Shown piece by piece: positions 43,086 to 52,999 of a stretch of DNA of 64,000 nucleotides; positions within the stretch are counted from its first letter, which is position 1; each line of letters starts with the position of its first letter. The notes under the pieces were generated by a model. That model was given only the letters and a program-made list of their open reading frames with translations, did not search any database and was not told the origin of the DNA. Source of the stretch: Doryteuthis pealeii (Eukaryota > Mollusca > Cephalopoda > Myopsida > Loliginidae); NCBI GenBank assembly GCA_023376005.1, contig CM042147.1, positions 120,025,787-120,089,786 on the forward strand. Direction: 5' to 3'. The translations under genes were made by a program, and so were the position numbers.

Positions 43086-43312
43086 GACCTTTAGACACCC
43101 GTTTTTTGATCTCGATTAAGAAAGGACATATTTTTCATTTACACCGTCAATATCTAGTTGTTTGTTAAGGGTTACGGTTAGGGGTTAGGGTTAGGGGTTA
43201 GTTTTATAAGTTTTTAAAATAAAAAAATCGTCTGTTAAAACAGTCGGATATTGACGGTGTAAATGAAAAACATGTCCTTTCTTAATCGAGATCAAAAATG
43301 GGTGCCTAAGGT
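43086..43312. repeat. Foldback with telomere-like core
   Basis: Arms of about 70 bp (GACCTTTAGACACCCG.. / ..GGGTGCCTAAGGTC) enclose GGGTTACGGTTAGGGG and TTAGGGTTAGGGG at 43168-43200, i.e. TTAGGG-type units. A second, unrelated-arm example is at 51405. Confidence 0.8.
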
Positions 43313-43319
43313 CATATGT

Positions 43320-43433
43320 TCCTTTAAAAATAATAATAACATTTTTTCTAAAAACATAATCTATTTTGCGGACCTTCTTTTTTATAAAATATTTAATTTT
43401 CTCCCGTTGGAAGCAGAACAACAATTTATATAT

Positions 43434-43467
<34 letters not shown>

Positions 43468-43470
43468 GTA
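43320..43470 (-). repeat. H1 half-element and (TA)n
   Basis: AAAACATAATCTATTTTGCGG..TTTAATTTTCTCCCGTTGG then (TA)n at 43428-43467. Confidence 0.7.
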
Positions 43471-43524
43471 TTTGATTATTTGCTTTTGAAGCATTGTTAA
43501 GTAAAGTATATTATTATTTATATT

Positions 43525-43632
43525 TCTGAAGGCAATTACAATGCGCATATCGTATAAAATTCGATAGTTTGCTTGTCATGATATTTTCAATAATTATCGA
43601 ATTTTATACGATATACGCATTGTAATTGCCTT

Positions 43633-43670
<38 letters not shown>

Positions 43671-43672
43671 GT
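43525..43672. repeat. Hairpin, 45-bp arms, and (TA)n
   Basis: GAAGGCAATTACAATGCGCATA..TTCGATA and complement ending 43634; TA run follows. Confidence 0.8.
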
Positions 43673-43823
43673 TTTTTTTAAGTTGTTGGCGTTATTACGA
43701 ACCATGTTATGGAGTATTGGATTCACTTATTTTTTTATCATTATTTTTTATCATGAATTTTCGGGTTCGTTAGATACCCTTTATCAAATGACTGTTGTTC
43801 CTGTTCAACGGATCTTTTATATC

Positions 43824-43824
43824 T

Positions 43825-43893
<69 letters not shown>
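43824..43893. repeat. (TA)n(GA)n microsatellite
   Basis: Compound run abutting the retrozyme-like unit. Confidence 0.95.
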
Positions 43894-43895
<2 letters not shown>

Positions 43896-43896
<1 letters not shown>

Positions 43897-43944
43897 AACT
43901 ACAGACACGTGTTTCGAGGTATCACCTCTCATCAGTGCAGTTAT
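43896..43944 (-). ncRNA. Hammerhead ribozyme, type I, intact core
   Basis: Minus strand: stem I AACTGCA/TGTAGTT (7 bp, one G.U), CTGATGA (43935-43929), stem II GAGGT(GAT)ACCTC with 5 perfect pairs, GAAA (43915-43912), minimal palindromic stem III CACGTG, cleavage after TC (43905-43904). All conserved core bases are present. Minimal stem III is typical of retrozyme and Penelope-like hammerheads, which often act as dimers. Confidence 0.85.
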
Positions 43945-44217
43945 ACCATTTTTAGCAGCTGCCTCTGGCCGGGTTCGAGACCCGAACGAACTTACGCTCG
44001 CCGAACCTTCTTACCCATACGGCCACAATCAGCTGCCAAGTATAGCAGGCTATTTAATCGCTACATTTCTAAGCGGAAATGAATTCACTAAGAGTTCTCA
44101 AACTTTGTAAACAAAGTGAGATTTAGCTTAATGCTGAATACGGTGAATTTGCAATTAAATTCCTCCTAAATAGAGTGCTCAACTGAAATTAGGAGCGTAT
44201 AATAGAGTAAACTACAG
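43904..44217 (-). mobile_element. Retrozyme-like unit between two hammerheads
   Basis: The predicted cleavage sites of the two direct hammerheads are 313 bp apart, so cleavage would release a monomer of that size. It contains a tRNA-like insert around 43960-44035 (complement has GGGTCTCGAACC) and GAGTGCTCAACTGAAATTAG, shared with 17330 and 47940. Non-coding. Confidence 0.65.
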
Positions 44218-44258
44218 ACACGTGTTTCGAGGTATCACATCTCATCAGTGCAGTTATA
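44208..44258 (-). ncRNA. Second direct hammerhead ribozyme
   Basis: Same sequence as 43896-43944 except one stem II change giving a single mismatch (GATGT/ACCTC). CTGATGA, GAAA, CACGTG and TC are intact. Confidence 0.75.
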
Positions 44259-44333
44259 CATTTTTATTGATAATATGGTATGGTATATTCATAAGTAAAG
44301 AGTACTCACTATCTTGGATAGAGTATGTATATC

Positions 44334-44502
44334 TAAGTTAGGGTAGAGTGGACATGAAGGCAATGACGCTTGGTTACTGCCTGACAGTTTGTTGCCAATG
44401 CGATTTTTAAACCAAAACAAGACTTGGTTTGAAAATCGCATAGGCGAGAAACAGCCAGTCGGTAACCGAGCGCCGTTGACTTCATGACCACGCTAAATAC
44501 GC
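44334..44502. repeat. F1 foldback, complete
   Basis: Arms GGTAGAGTGGACATGAAGGC..GCGATTTTTAAACCAA and complement ending in CATGACCACGCTA, 70-80 bp each. The most complete F1 member. Confidence 0.8.
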
Positions 44503-44654
44503 ATGTACATATGTACTACTCTAAAGTACCGAGAATTCAGCAATTAAAAAAAACACTTACAATTACACCTAGTTTCCATGATTTCCATCGAAGTCGTCCT
44601 TTGTCTACTATTTATACACTAGTTCTCCGTGGATAGCGATGAAATTATGACGTT

Positions 44655-44905
44655 AGGGCCGGGTTAGCTCAGTCGGTAGAGCGTTCGGCTAGAAGCCACA
44701 AGGTTCATAGTTCGATACCGGCCCTCGCCAACTCAGCGTATGAGTAGCACAGGAATCTGTGCGGTAAAGTGAGGAGCTGATGGTAGGTGTGGCTCTCTAC
44801 CTCAGATGCTACAATCTCCTTCGTCTAGCGAAAGTGAAAAGTGGATAGACTCCCTCGCTGATTGGCTGATACCGATTTAGGCCACCCCGACGACTTTACT
44901 TTTAC
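44655..44905 (+). mobile_element. SINE-B, full length
   Basis: GGGCCGGGTTAGCTCAGTCGG, GTTCGATACCGGCCCTCGCC, to CACCCCGACGACTTTACTTT. Best-preserved tRNA-like head in the window. Confidence 0.9.
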
Positions 44906-45510
44906 TTACATTCGGTTTGCGCGCGCTATTCAAATGAGCCGAATTATTGAGTACCATGTTGTACTTGTCGAACTACCCTTTGCAATTACACACAATGCTT
45001 GTAAAATATCCAAAACAACACTGTTATCTCTGTGAATCATTTCATCAACTCGTAGACATTCTAAATATCGTAATAGAAAGAAAGAAAGGACGCAGCTGCC
45101 TTGAGGTTTGAAGTCGTCCAAGCGGATATCAAGAGATTTTCATCGCAAATCAATAGCCGACGGTATTTCATACGTTTAATATAGCGGATAATTGAGACGG
45201 CACTTCAGTCTGTAAGCTGGATATACCTGGAGATATGTGTAGGAATGACATTAAAATAAGACTCATAAGAAAGATTTGGAATTGTAACGAAATGAGATAG
45301 GATCTTGACATACCGTGCTGCAGTGGTTAGAAATCTGGTCTCACAAGTTCGATCCTCACTAAATATCCTATACTGGGATTTTTTTTGGTGGTATGTGTGG
45401 GGAGGGGGTAGGATAGACTGTTAAATATATCACTTATGTTATAATGCTTATTGCTAAGCGTCGAAACATTTATTTCGTAGCAAATTAAATTTTACTTATA
45501 CAAGGACAGT
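44906..45510. other. Spacer with tRNA-like head
   Basis: 45312-45365 has GCTGCAGTGGTTAGAAATC and AGTTCGATCCTCA, an isolated SINE-like head. Otherwise nothing recognised. Confidence 0.4.
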
Positions 45511-45511
45511 T

Positions 45512-45563
<52 letters not shown>

Positions 45564-45590
45564 TGTGTGTGTGTGTGTGAGTATATATAT
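45511..45590. repeat. (TA)n(TG)n microsatellite
   Basis: Compound run. Confidence 0.95.
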
Positions 45591-45831
45591 ATGCATTTAC
45601 TCGCCTGTTGTTTACAAACTTGAGTTCTCTGGCAATTGTAAAAACATGCATCCTCTAAGTATGCATCAATTAATTGTTCGCCTCTGACTGACAGTCACTG
45701 ATGGCCGTGATGGTAAGGAGCTTAACAGACGAAAATCCTGTCGGCTCCCGGTTTATATATTGTGAAGTAACTGTGAAAAAGTCGAGCTGCACTGGTGAGA
45801 CGTAAACGTCATAACACGTGTCTGTGGATGA

Positions 45832-45835
<4 letters not shown>

Positions 45836-45902
<67 letters not shown>

Positions 45903-46045
45903 ATATATAAATATATATATATATATATATGGAAAAAAAAGGAAATGAACAGACACACAGATATAAGCACGCACACACACACACTTACACACACGCTTAC
46001 ACATAGATAAACAAGCACCCCCGCTCACACACACACACACAGAAT
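45836..46045. repeat. (TA)n, (TG)n, (TA)n and (CA)n
   Basis: Compound dinucleotide cluster. Confidence 0.9.
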
Positions 46046-46104
46046 TTGGAAGACATCAGACAGAACAAATGAACAGTCACTAGCAACAACTTCAGTTCTA
46101 GTAA

Positions 46105-46245
46105 TCTTCTGTAGAAGGGAATTTTATCCCGAAATATTAAGAATTGAGAATAAATAACAGGTTAACAAACAACACCACAGTTACCTTCTTTTTTCTTTAC
46201 ACTTGCATTGTGATAGACTTCAAAACCAACCAACAAACCAATATA
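46105..46245 (+). mobile_element. Hammerhead-relic element half
   Basis: CTGTAGA, stem GGGA/TCCC, GAAATATTAAG at 46112-46143 is a degraded hammerhead like 3868. It continues to CTTGCATTGTGATAGACTTC..ACCAATATAT, homologous to 31552-31603. Confidence 0.5.
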
Positions 46246-46384
46246 TGAAATGGTTTTATCTTTTCATTTTAAAATATTTTTCTGATAAAGCATTTAACAC
46301 CTGCTATTAATCGCCTTGAAGATGGTTTAACAAAAAAAAACTTATGTTGGCATATTATCATATATAAAAAAATACATCCTCTAA

Positions 46385-46388
46385 ATAC

Positions 46389-46450
<62 letters not shown>
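46385..46450. repeat. (CA)n(TA)n microsatellite
   Basis: Compound run. Confidence 0.95.
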
Positions 46451-46451
<1 letters not shown>

Positions 46452-46459
46452 TCATTGAT

Positions 46460-46800
46460 GGGTACTACTATGTAAACATAGCGTAAGTAGTTAATCCTAT
46501 AGGGCTCAATATATTGTAAATATAGAGCATTAATAGTTGTAGAAAAAGTTACATCCCGACCGCGGTTTCGGTGTTACTATTACACCTTCATCAGGGGGAC
46601 TGAGTGGATATTTCCGGTTACTGAACTCTATATAGCTTGATTGATTTAGAAAATTACTTCAATTACACCAGAAAATTTAATCTTAATGGGCCTTCAGGGA
46701 TGCTACTTTGTAATTGGGATTGACCTCCACCTATTTTGACATTCATGGGTCATTCATGATTTTATATAAGGGTTTTATAAACCAACAAACCAATATATAT
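46460..46800 (-). mobile_element. Hammerhead-bearing element
   Basis: Uninterrupted relative of 26960-27800: GGGCTCAATATATTG..AGAGCATTAATAG then the hammerhead. Serves as the empty-site reference for Helitron copy 1. Confidence 0.65.
46550..46602 (-). ncRNA. Hammerhead ribozyme candidate
   Basis: Minus strand: stem I CCC/GGG, CTGATGA (46594-46588), an unpaired A, stem II GGTGT/ACACC, GAAA (46569-46566), palindromic stem III CCGCGG, cleavage TC (46559-46558). The extra A between core and stem II is shared by several families here and makes activity uncertain. Confidence 0.65.
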
Positions 46801-46809
46801 ATATAAATA

Positions 46810-46897
<88 letters not shown>
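46795..46897. repeat. (TA)n(TG)n microsatellite
   Basis: Compound run. Confidence 0.95.
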
Positions 46898-46898
<1 letters not shown>

Positions 46899-47415
46899 GA
46901 TTAACTTCTGCTGCTAATTAGGTTCTCTGAAACGGGTCTACATATGTATTGTGCACTTTTTTTATATTTTTTCTTATTCCAACTCATTTGGTTTGACTCG
47001 CGCGCTTTTTCCTTTGAGTCATTCTCTCTTATATATGGCTATTCAAAAGAAAAAGAAGACTCCAACTGTAGTGCCTTTTTTATGTCATGATTATAATTTC
47101 AAAGTTTCCACTTGTTCATCATCCCTGTCAACACATTCTTGAAATGTTCCTCGGATGATTCAAAAAATGTTAGCATTTCTATGGGAGCACCTTGATGATA
47201 TTATGATTTCCAACAGTCTCCACCTGTTCCGCATATTCATCAGCACATTTTTTATGAATCTTCCCCAGGTGGTCTCCATAATATAATTTCTCCTTTTCTA
47301 ATGAATGCGCACTCATAAAAGTGTTAATATTTTTAACAGGGGCGGTAAACTATTGGAGGTGATTTGAAGTCATAGTTTCATCAAGCTACCCCCATAGAAG
47401 TGTTTATATCTTTTG

Positions 47416-47417
<2 letters not shown>
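46898..47417. other. Spacer with a diverged tandem pair
   Basis: ATTATAATTTCAAAGTTTCC..GTTCATCATCC (47088) and ATTATGATTTCCAACAGTCTCC..CATATTCATC (47197) look like two diverged copies 109 bp apart. No gene recognised. Confidence 0.35.

Positions 47418-47497
<80 letters not shown>
47418..47497. repeat. (CT)n(TA)n microsatellite
   Basis: Compound run. Confidence 0.95.
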
Positions 47498-47499
<2 letters not shown>

Positions 47500-47612
47500 C
47501 GGAGTTTAAGAGGTTTGAATTCAGAGTTTTCCTTCTCCTAGACTAATTAGCTAGCCATGGTTAAAGAGCCCAGTCTGCCCTGCTATTTTACCCATAGCTG
47601 CAGGGAGAAACA
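47498..47612 (-). mobile_element. SINE-A internal fragment
   Basis: AAGCGGAGTTTAAGAGGTTTG..CTATTTTACCCATAGCTG. Confidence 0.7.
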
Positions 47613-47820
47613 AGTTTGGTATATATATATATATACCAAACTTGTTGATAAACCCTTGCGGTAAGAAAAAACCCGGCAAATAGGTTGATTGTAAAAATAT
47701 ACTACCAAACATCACCTGGGGAGAAAAAAAAGTTTTTGGAAAAAAGAAAAGACCAAGATAGTCGTACCAACCGAAAATAATCAGTTGATACTATAATACT
47801 TGGCCAAAAGAAAAAAAAAA

Positions 47821-47884
<64 letters not shown>

Positions 47885-47890
47885 AATATA
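47613..47890. repeat. H2 fragment and (TA)n
   Basis: GTTTGGTATATATATATAC palindrome, ACCCTTGCGGTAAGAAAAAA shared inversely with 3383-3435, and TA run 47827-47880. Confidence 0.6.
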
Positions 47891-47939
47891 TATACATATA
47901 AAAACCGCCAGTATATTCTAAAGCTAACAAGTAAAGAGT

Positions 47940-48105
47940 GCTCAATACCTAAGTAGAGCAAATAATAGAGATAAACCTAATGAGTCAGATATACCTACTA
48001 AAAGTTTCGCTCAATGCTCTTCGGGGCTAAGATCTGAGTCAGATCTTAGCCCTGAAGAGCACTAAGCGGAACTTTTAGTAGGTATATCTGAATCATTAGG
48101 TTTAT

Positions 48106-48110
<5 letters not shown>
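47940..48110. repeat. Palindrome with two hammerhead relics
   Basis: Arms 47972-48038 and 48042-48108 (GATAAACCTAATGAGTCAGA..). The plus arm has CTGAAGA (48053) but GGAA for GAAA; the minus arm has GAAA but CCGAAGA. Lesions differ, so the ancestor probably had CTGAAGA-GC(ATTGA)GC-GAAA-CTTTTAG-TA. Confidence 0.65.
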
Positions 48111-48189
<79 letters not shown>

Positions 48190-48190
48190 A
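48108..48190. repeat. (TA)n(TG)n microsatellite
   Basis: Compound run. Confidence 0.95.
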
Positions 48191-48514
48191 CTACTTTAAA
48201 CCCTGAAACTATGCCTGACCCAGAATTATGATTTGATGACTTTGTTAGCGGCACAGCTGTTTTTGGTTTTTATTTCTCTTTTCTATTGTTTTTCTTGTTG
48301 TTATTGTAGTTGTCGTTTTTGTTGTTTTTTGTTGTTGTTTATTTTATTTTCCACAGCATGTGTATATAATATTATATTATATTATCATACCTGTCGTATT
48401 GACGGTAATAGACAACTTAAATTCTTTATGCTTTTCCGTGAGCTTTTCCTGTTGTCTTATTAGTTGTATCAGTATGATGTCAAAACTTATATAACTGTCC
48501 AAAGTTCATAATGT
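48191..48514. other. T-rich spacer
   Basis: GTTGTT-rich; nothing recognised. Confidence 0.3.
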
Positions 48515-48705
48515 CCGTAAATATGAGTTTCCAATACTTTCAATAGACGTTGGCTCTTATCAAGAAAATAAATGAAACGTTAAAGTCCCATATGATGTAG
48601 GCCGTAGCTTTTATAGATTTTTGAGAAAAAAAAATTGTGACGCATGTTTGTGACGTCATGGAAGTTTTTATAGTTAAAGGCATTTTAGAATACAAGCCCT
48701 GTCCG
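48515..48705 (+). repeat. R9 direct repeat, copy 1
   Basis: ATATGAGTTTCCAATACTTTC..TTGTGACGTCATGGAAG..GGCATTTTAGAATACAAG, repeated at 49318-49492. Confidence 0.75.
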
Positions 48706-49317
48706 ATTACCCTAGTGCTTTTATTCCTGGAAAGTCAGTTTTTCTAGTAGCCCCAACCCATCTGGCCTACAGACAAATACTAACTTTTTCACCAATTCTC
48801 CACTAAGGACGCCCACGCCCGTTTTAGAGGAGCTGACTGGCTTGCTTTCGAACCTAAAAGATCGGAAGATAGTCGGCGGTCCTATATACTAGTCGACCGA
48901 AAGAGGTTAACCTAAATGGCCCACTATTTTATTTTGTAGTACTTTCAGTTTCTTGGGGTTTTGTTTTGATTTTACCCTACCCCTCCATCGCCTAAAAATC
49001 ATTCGAAGAACGTACTGCGTGTAAATCATCAAAATCATTCGAAATTGGGATATCTTAAGTAGAATAAAGCTATAGAGAGTGTGTGGTATTTTTGTGAAAG
49101 TAGGCTGCACAGAAAAGAATGCAAGCGTTTATTTTTTGTATGAATCGGTCGGCGAGTGTACCTAGCAAGTTAGAACCATGCAACAGTATGACCAGCTTTG
49201 TCACTCCTCCTCTAATACAACTTCCGGCTATATGCCGAGATGTGTCGTGCACCTATGTAACCATTTTCGGATAAATAAATAATTATTTGAGGTGGATGCA
49301 GAAATGTACTCACATCA
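48706..49317. other. Spacer
   Basis: No gene recognised; ordinary mixed sequence. Confidence 0.3.
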
Positions 49318-49492
49318 AATAGTGAGTTTCAAATACTTTCTATAGACGTTGACTCTAGTCAAGAAAACAAATGAAAGGTTGATGTATGATGTAGTCCGTA
49401 GCTTTTATAGAATTTATCTAAAAAAACGCAAATTATGACGCATATTTGTGACATCACAGATGTTCTGATAATTAAAGGCATTTTAGAATACA
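49318..49492 (+). repeat. R9 direct repeat, copy 2
   Basis: Homologous to 48515-48705; broken at its end by the GCR insertion. Confidence 0.75.
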
Positions 49493-49792
49493 AGTATTAT
49501 TTTCCTTGTATCCCACTTGTACGGGTCAGGCACAAGGCCCTATTAACGTGGGACCACCCACAAGCCGAGACCATGAGTGTTAGGTGGGGAAATTGCGTTC
49601 ATCCCGTCGGCATTCCCCCTCAAGGCGGACGCCTCAGGCACTGGGCAATAAACCCAGCCCTGCCCCTTTAAATCGAGGGGGGAAGTGTTACTTGGGGTAT
49701 GACCCCCTGGGATCAACGCTATTAATTTAATCTCTGACAGGTCCAGCGGCCGAAGCTCACTGGACCCCCGGCGTTGGCCGGAAACCAGAGTT
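49493..49792 (-). mobile_element. GCR retroposon with 14-bp TSD
   Basis: Flanked by GCATTTTAGAATAC at 49479-49492 and 49793-49806. Read on the minus strand it begins AACTCTGGTTTCCGGCC with hairpin CCGGC(CAAC)GCCGG, GTCCAG..CTTCGG..CTGGAC, GCGTTGATCCC, CTGGG(TTTATTG)CCCAG, and ends ACCCGTACAAGTGGGATACA. Full length, about 300 bp. Confidence 0.9.
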
Positions 49793-49879
49793 GCATTTTA
49801 GAATACCAGTTCCCAGATTTTATTTGTTTATTACTGGTTGTTCTGTTTTGATAAATATGGCTTCAGGAATCTGTAGTCT

Positions 49880-50084
49880 TTTTCTTTCTTTCTTTCTTTC
49901 TTTCTATATATTTTAGAACTAAGAGTAGTTGACGGATATCATTGTAGGAATTGTGTTCTTGTGTTGTCGAACTGCACGTTAATTAGATAGATTGTAAATC
50001 AATCCACGGAAAAAAGATTTGTAGTTGTGTAATACGATATGATTTTTGATTTCTTTTTTTACTATCAGAAATACAATTTCATAA
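49880..50084. other. Spacer with (TTTC)n
   Basis: TTTC run at 49882-49905; nothing else recognised. Confidence 0.4.
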
Positions 50085-50760
50085 TGGACATATAAAGTGA
50101 CGTATAAATTACACAATAAAATTGATATTTATATTACACATTAAAATTGACATTACTCGTTATAATTGACATAAAAATGCAGTAAAATTGGAATTTAAAT
50201 TACACGATATAATTGATATAAATAATGCTATAAACTTTACATTTAAATTGCATGATAAAATTGACATATAAATTACATGATATAAATGACATTATACTAT
50301 AAAAGTGACATTTGAATTGCAGGATACAATTGACATAGATTACACAATAAAATTGGAATTGGAATTGAAATTACACGATATAATTGACATAAATTATGCA
50401 ATAGAATTGACATTTAGATTACATTTAATTTAATATATATAATTAACATAAATTACACAATTAAATTTGCATTTAAATCACACTATATAATTGATATCTA
50501 AATTAAAACTGACATGAATTTTGCAATAAAATTGACATAAATTACACATTAGAATTGACATTTAAATTACACAATAAGATTTGCAATAAAATTGATATCT
50601 ATATTACACGATATAATTTACATAAATTTCACATTAAAATGACATTTGAATTACACAATAAAATTGATATAAACTTTGCAATAGAATTGATATTTAAATT
50701 GCACAATATAATTGACACGAATTACACAATAAAATTGATATTTAAATTATGCAAGAAGAT
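50085..50760. repeat. Degenerate AT minisatellite
   Basis: About 25 imperfect units of the type AAATTGACATAAATTACACA, period roughly 20-27 bp. Confidence 0.85.
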
Positions 50761-50912
50761 CCGCAAAATGGATTTTTTTTTTTTTTTTTTAGATATTATT
50801 ATTTTACATTGGCGACACGTGTTTCAGATCTTCTGATATCTTCTTCAGGCGTTAATTAATCACATTATATTTTATGAAATATTTAATTTTCTCCCGTTTG
50901 ACCCATAACGAC
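50745..50912 (-). mobile_element. H1 element with hammerhead
   Basis: AAGATCCGCAAAATGGATTT at left, hammerhead in the middle, TTTAATTTTCTCCCGTTTGACC at right. It shows that the loop lost from the H1 hairpins carried a hammerhead. Confidence 0.65.
50805..50855 (-). ncRNA. Hammerhead-like motif, minimal stem III
   Basis: Minus strand: CTGAAGA (50848-50842), stem II AGAT/ATCT, GAAA (50825-50822), CACGTG, TC. Stem I only 2 bp (GC/GC), so weak. Confidence 0.5.
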
Positions 50913-50913
50913 A

Positions 50914-50914
<1 letters not shown>

Positions 50915-50976
<62 letters not shown>
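50915..50976. repeat. (TA)n microsatellite
   Basis: Simple TA run. Confidence 0.95.
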
Positions 50977-50978
<2 letters not shown>

Positions 50979-51177
50979 CTTGTATTTCTTTCGTGCGAAT
51001 GATACATTTCTTTTTCTTTGAAACTGTAATTCCCTTAAATCAACCTATATAGGGCAGATTGTATTGGTTCAATAACAACAGTTGAATCGGATAAAGTTAG
51101 TTTCTATCCTGAAATTGTCTCTATTGACTCATATCTATTTTATTCATTTATTTATTTATTTATTTTTGTTTTTCCAG

Positions 51178-51225
51178 GTTAAGGAATCGCCACAAGTTAA
51201 AGAGACACAGAAACCCCAGGAATCG
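51178..51225 (+). CDS. Candidate micro-exon 1
   Basis: 48 nt between a strong acceptor (T-rich tract, TTTTTCCAG at 51169-51177) and a consensus donor (TCG|GTGAGT at 51226). Phase 0 at both ends, encoding VKESPQVKETQKPQES, a charged, low-complexity linker-like peptide. It is not repeat-derived and lies in less repetitive sequence. The protein is not identified. Confidence 0.5.
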
Positions 51226-51404
51226 GTGAGTGTTCAATTTTCGTCCCTCTTTTTTAATTTCCTGTGTGAAAGTTTCCCGTTTCGTGTCGACGGATGTTGT
51301 GTGAATTTTCCCTTCAATTTTCAATACGACAATTAGGAACATTTTCAGTTTGATTAAAAATTGACAAGCTTAGTGGTTATCACAAAGGACGGCAAATGAT
51401 GAGT

Positions 51405-51662
51405 TTTATCGGTGCTCTTCCAATGTGTGATCCGAATGTGTGATCTACCGAATGGTTTCTAATCCAATATGTGATCTACCGAGTTGTTTACATTCCAATA
51501 TGTGATCTACCCATTAACTACCCATTATTTTCCCATTAGACTAACCCTAAACCCTAACCCTAACCCTGTCTTCTTTTATCCTAGTAGATCACATACCATG
51601 AATAGTAGATCGATAGTAGATCACAAACCTTCGGTAGATCACATATTGGAAGAGCACCGTTT
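51405..51662. repeat. Foldback with telomere-like core
   Basis: Arms CGGTGCTCTTCCAATGTGTG and complement ending 51660; inside the arms CCAATATGTGATCTACCGA is repeated about every 30-45 bp; the centre 51540-51570 holds CTAACCCTAAACCCTAACCC. Confidence 0.8.
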
Positions 51663-51689
51663 TATCGCTAAGCTGCGGTATATATTTAT

Positions 51690-52108
51690 CCAAACAGTTC
51701 GCCACGCGTAGGATGTGACACAAAGTCGTAGATATGGGTCATCCTGTATATTGAACTCGCTATTCAATAGTAATGGATTTGCGAGACTAGCTTGCTAACC
51801 ATTACACCACAACGGGACGCCCAATTAACCCAACCCGTTTGCTACAGGTAGGATGTGAAACATGTCGTAAGTATGAGGCATCCACTGAGGATCGGACTCG
51901 CTATTCAGTAGTAATTGATCTGCGAGACTAGCTTGCTAACCATTACACCATAATGGGACGCCCTATTTACCAAACGCGTTCGACACGGGTAGGATGTGAC
52001 ACATGGTCGCATGTAGGAGGCATCTAGTGGGTACTGAACTCGCGATTCAGTTGTAATAGATCTGTGAGACTGGTTTGCTAACCATTACACCCCGATGGGA
52101 CACCCTTC
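51690..52108 (-). mobile_element. SINE-C tandem trimer
   Basis: Three head-to-tail tRNA-derived units, period about 140 bp (GGATGTGA at 51711, 51851, 51992). Each ends with the complement of TGGTTAGCAAGCTAGTCTCG (A-box side) and GAGTTCGATCC-like B box. Units differ by about 10-15 percent. Confidence 0.85.
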
Positions 52109-52211
52109 GTTAAGCTGTGGTATCGTTTGGTACTTGTCGGGATATTTCAAATCAGTCTCTGTGTTCTATCCTGATAAAACGAGCATTCTCCACATTTTTA
52201 TACAAAACTTG

Positions 52212-52487
52212 GATGCGCTCGTGGCGTTATGGTTATCATCGTAGAAAATGAACATCGGCGATCCGAGTTCGAATACTGGACAAGGTGGTTTGTGTTTCAC
52301 TTCTTGGGAAATACACAAATCCAAATGTGTACTCTCCTCAGCTAAGGGTAAATAGTAGGGCAGACTGAGTTCTTTAACCTTAATAAGGCGACAAGTCTTG
52401 AAAGAAAACTGAATTCAAACTACCTGTACTCCGCTTAACAAATTGACTTTGTGTCACAACCTACTCATGCCAGAGGAGTTGTGTATA
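52212..52487 (+). mobile_element. SINE-A, full length
   Basis: GCGCTCGTGGCGTTATGG head to CAGAGGAGTTGTG(TA)n tail. Confidence 0.8.
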
Positions 52488-52655
52488 TATATATACTTAT
52501 ATGAGTATTTATATTGGGCCAATATATGACTTCTTTTGCCTTTAAAATGCATTTTTCTATCCCTAAATGTCCAGTGTGGATTTTTTCTAGAGCTTCTTTT
52601 ATTAGGGAATTGGGCAAAAGAAGTCATATACTTTTATATAAAAATTAGCTTAGTA
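52488..52655. repeat. Small inverted repeat
   Basis: ATATGACTTCTTTTGCC at 52525 and its complement at 52612-52628. Confidence 0.6.
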
Positions 52656-52744
52656 CATCATTTATTTAGTCAACCACAAGGTCATAGTTATGGAGCACCC
52701 GGTGTGCATCCAACTCATTGTTCATTAGATGTGATTAGTTATGA

Positions 52745-52998
52745 ATGTAGTAAAGCCAGCGAAGTGGCCTATTGTCGGTATCAGCCGAGCAGCGAGGGAG
52801 TTTATCCCCTTTTCGCTAGCGCTAGACCAGAGAGATTGTTTTTGATGATGTGGAGCGCCACAGCTACCGTCAGCTCCAAGATGCTTTACCGTACAGATCA
52901 GAATAACCAAATTCTGCTAATCATGCGCTGAGTTGACGGGAACAAATATCGAACCCGGAACCTTGTTGTTCCTAGGTGAATGCTCTACTGACTGGAGT
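52745..52998 (-). mobile_element. SINE-B copy
   Basis: Minus strand; AGCGAAGTGGCCTATTGTCGG to CTCTACTGACTGGAG. Confidence 0.8.
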
Positions 52999-52999
52999 A

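Noticed and set aside
44655..44730. tRNA-Lys gene candidate
   Set aside because: Head of a SINE-B with the standard SINE body attached; anticodon-arm pairing is imperfect and many equal copies exist.
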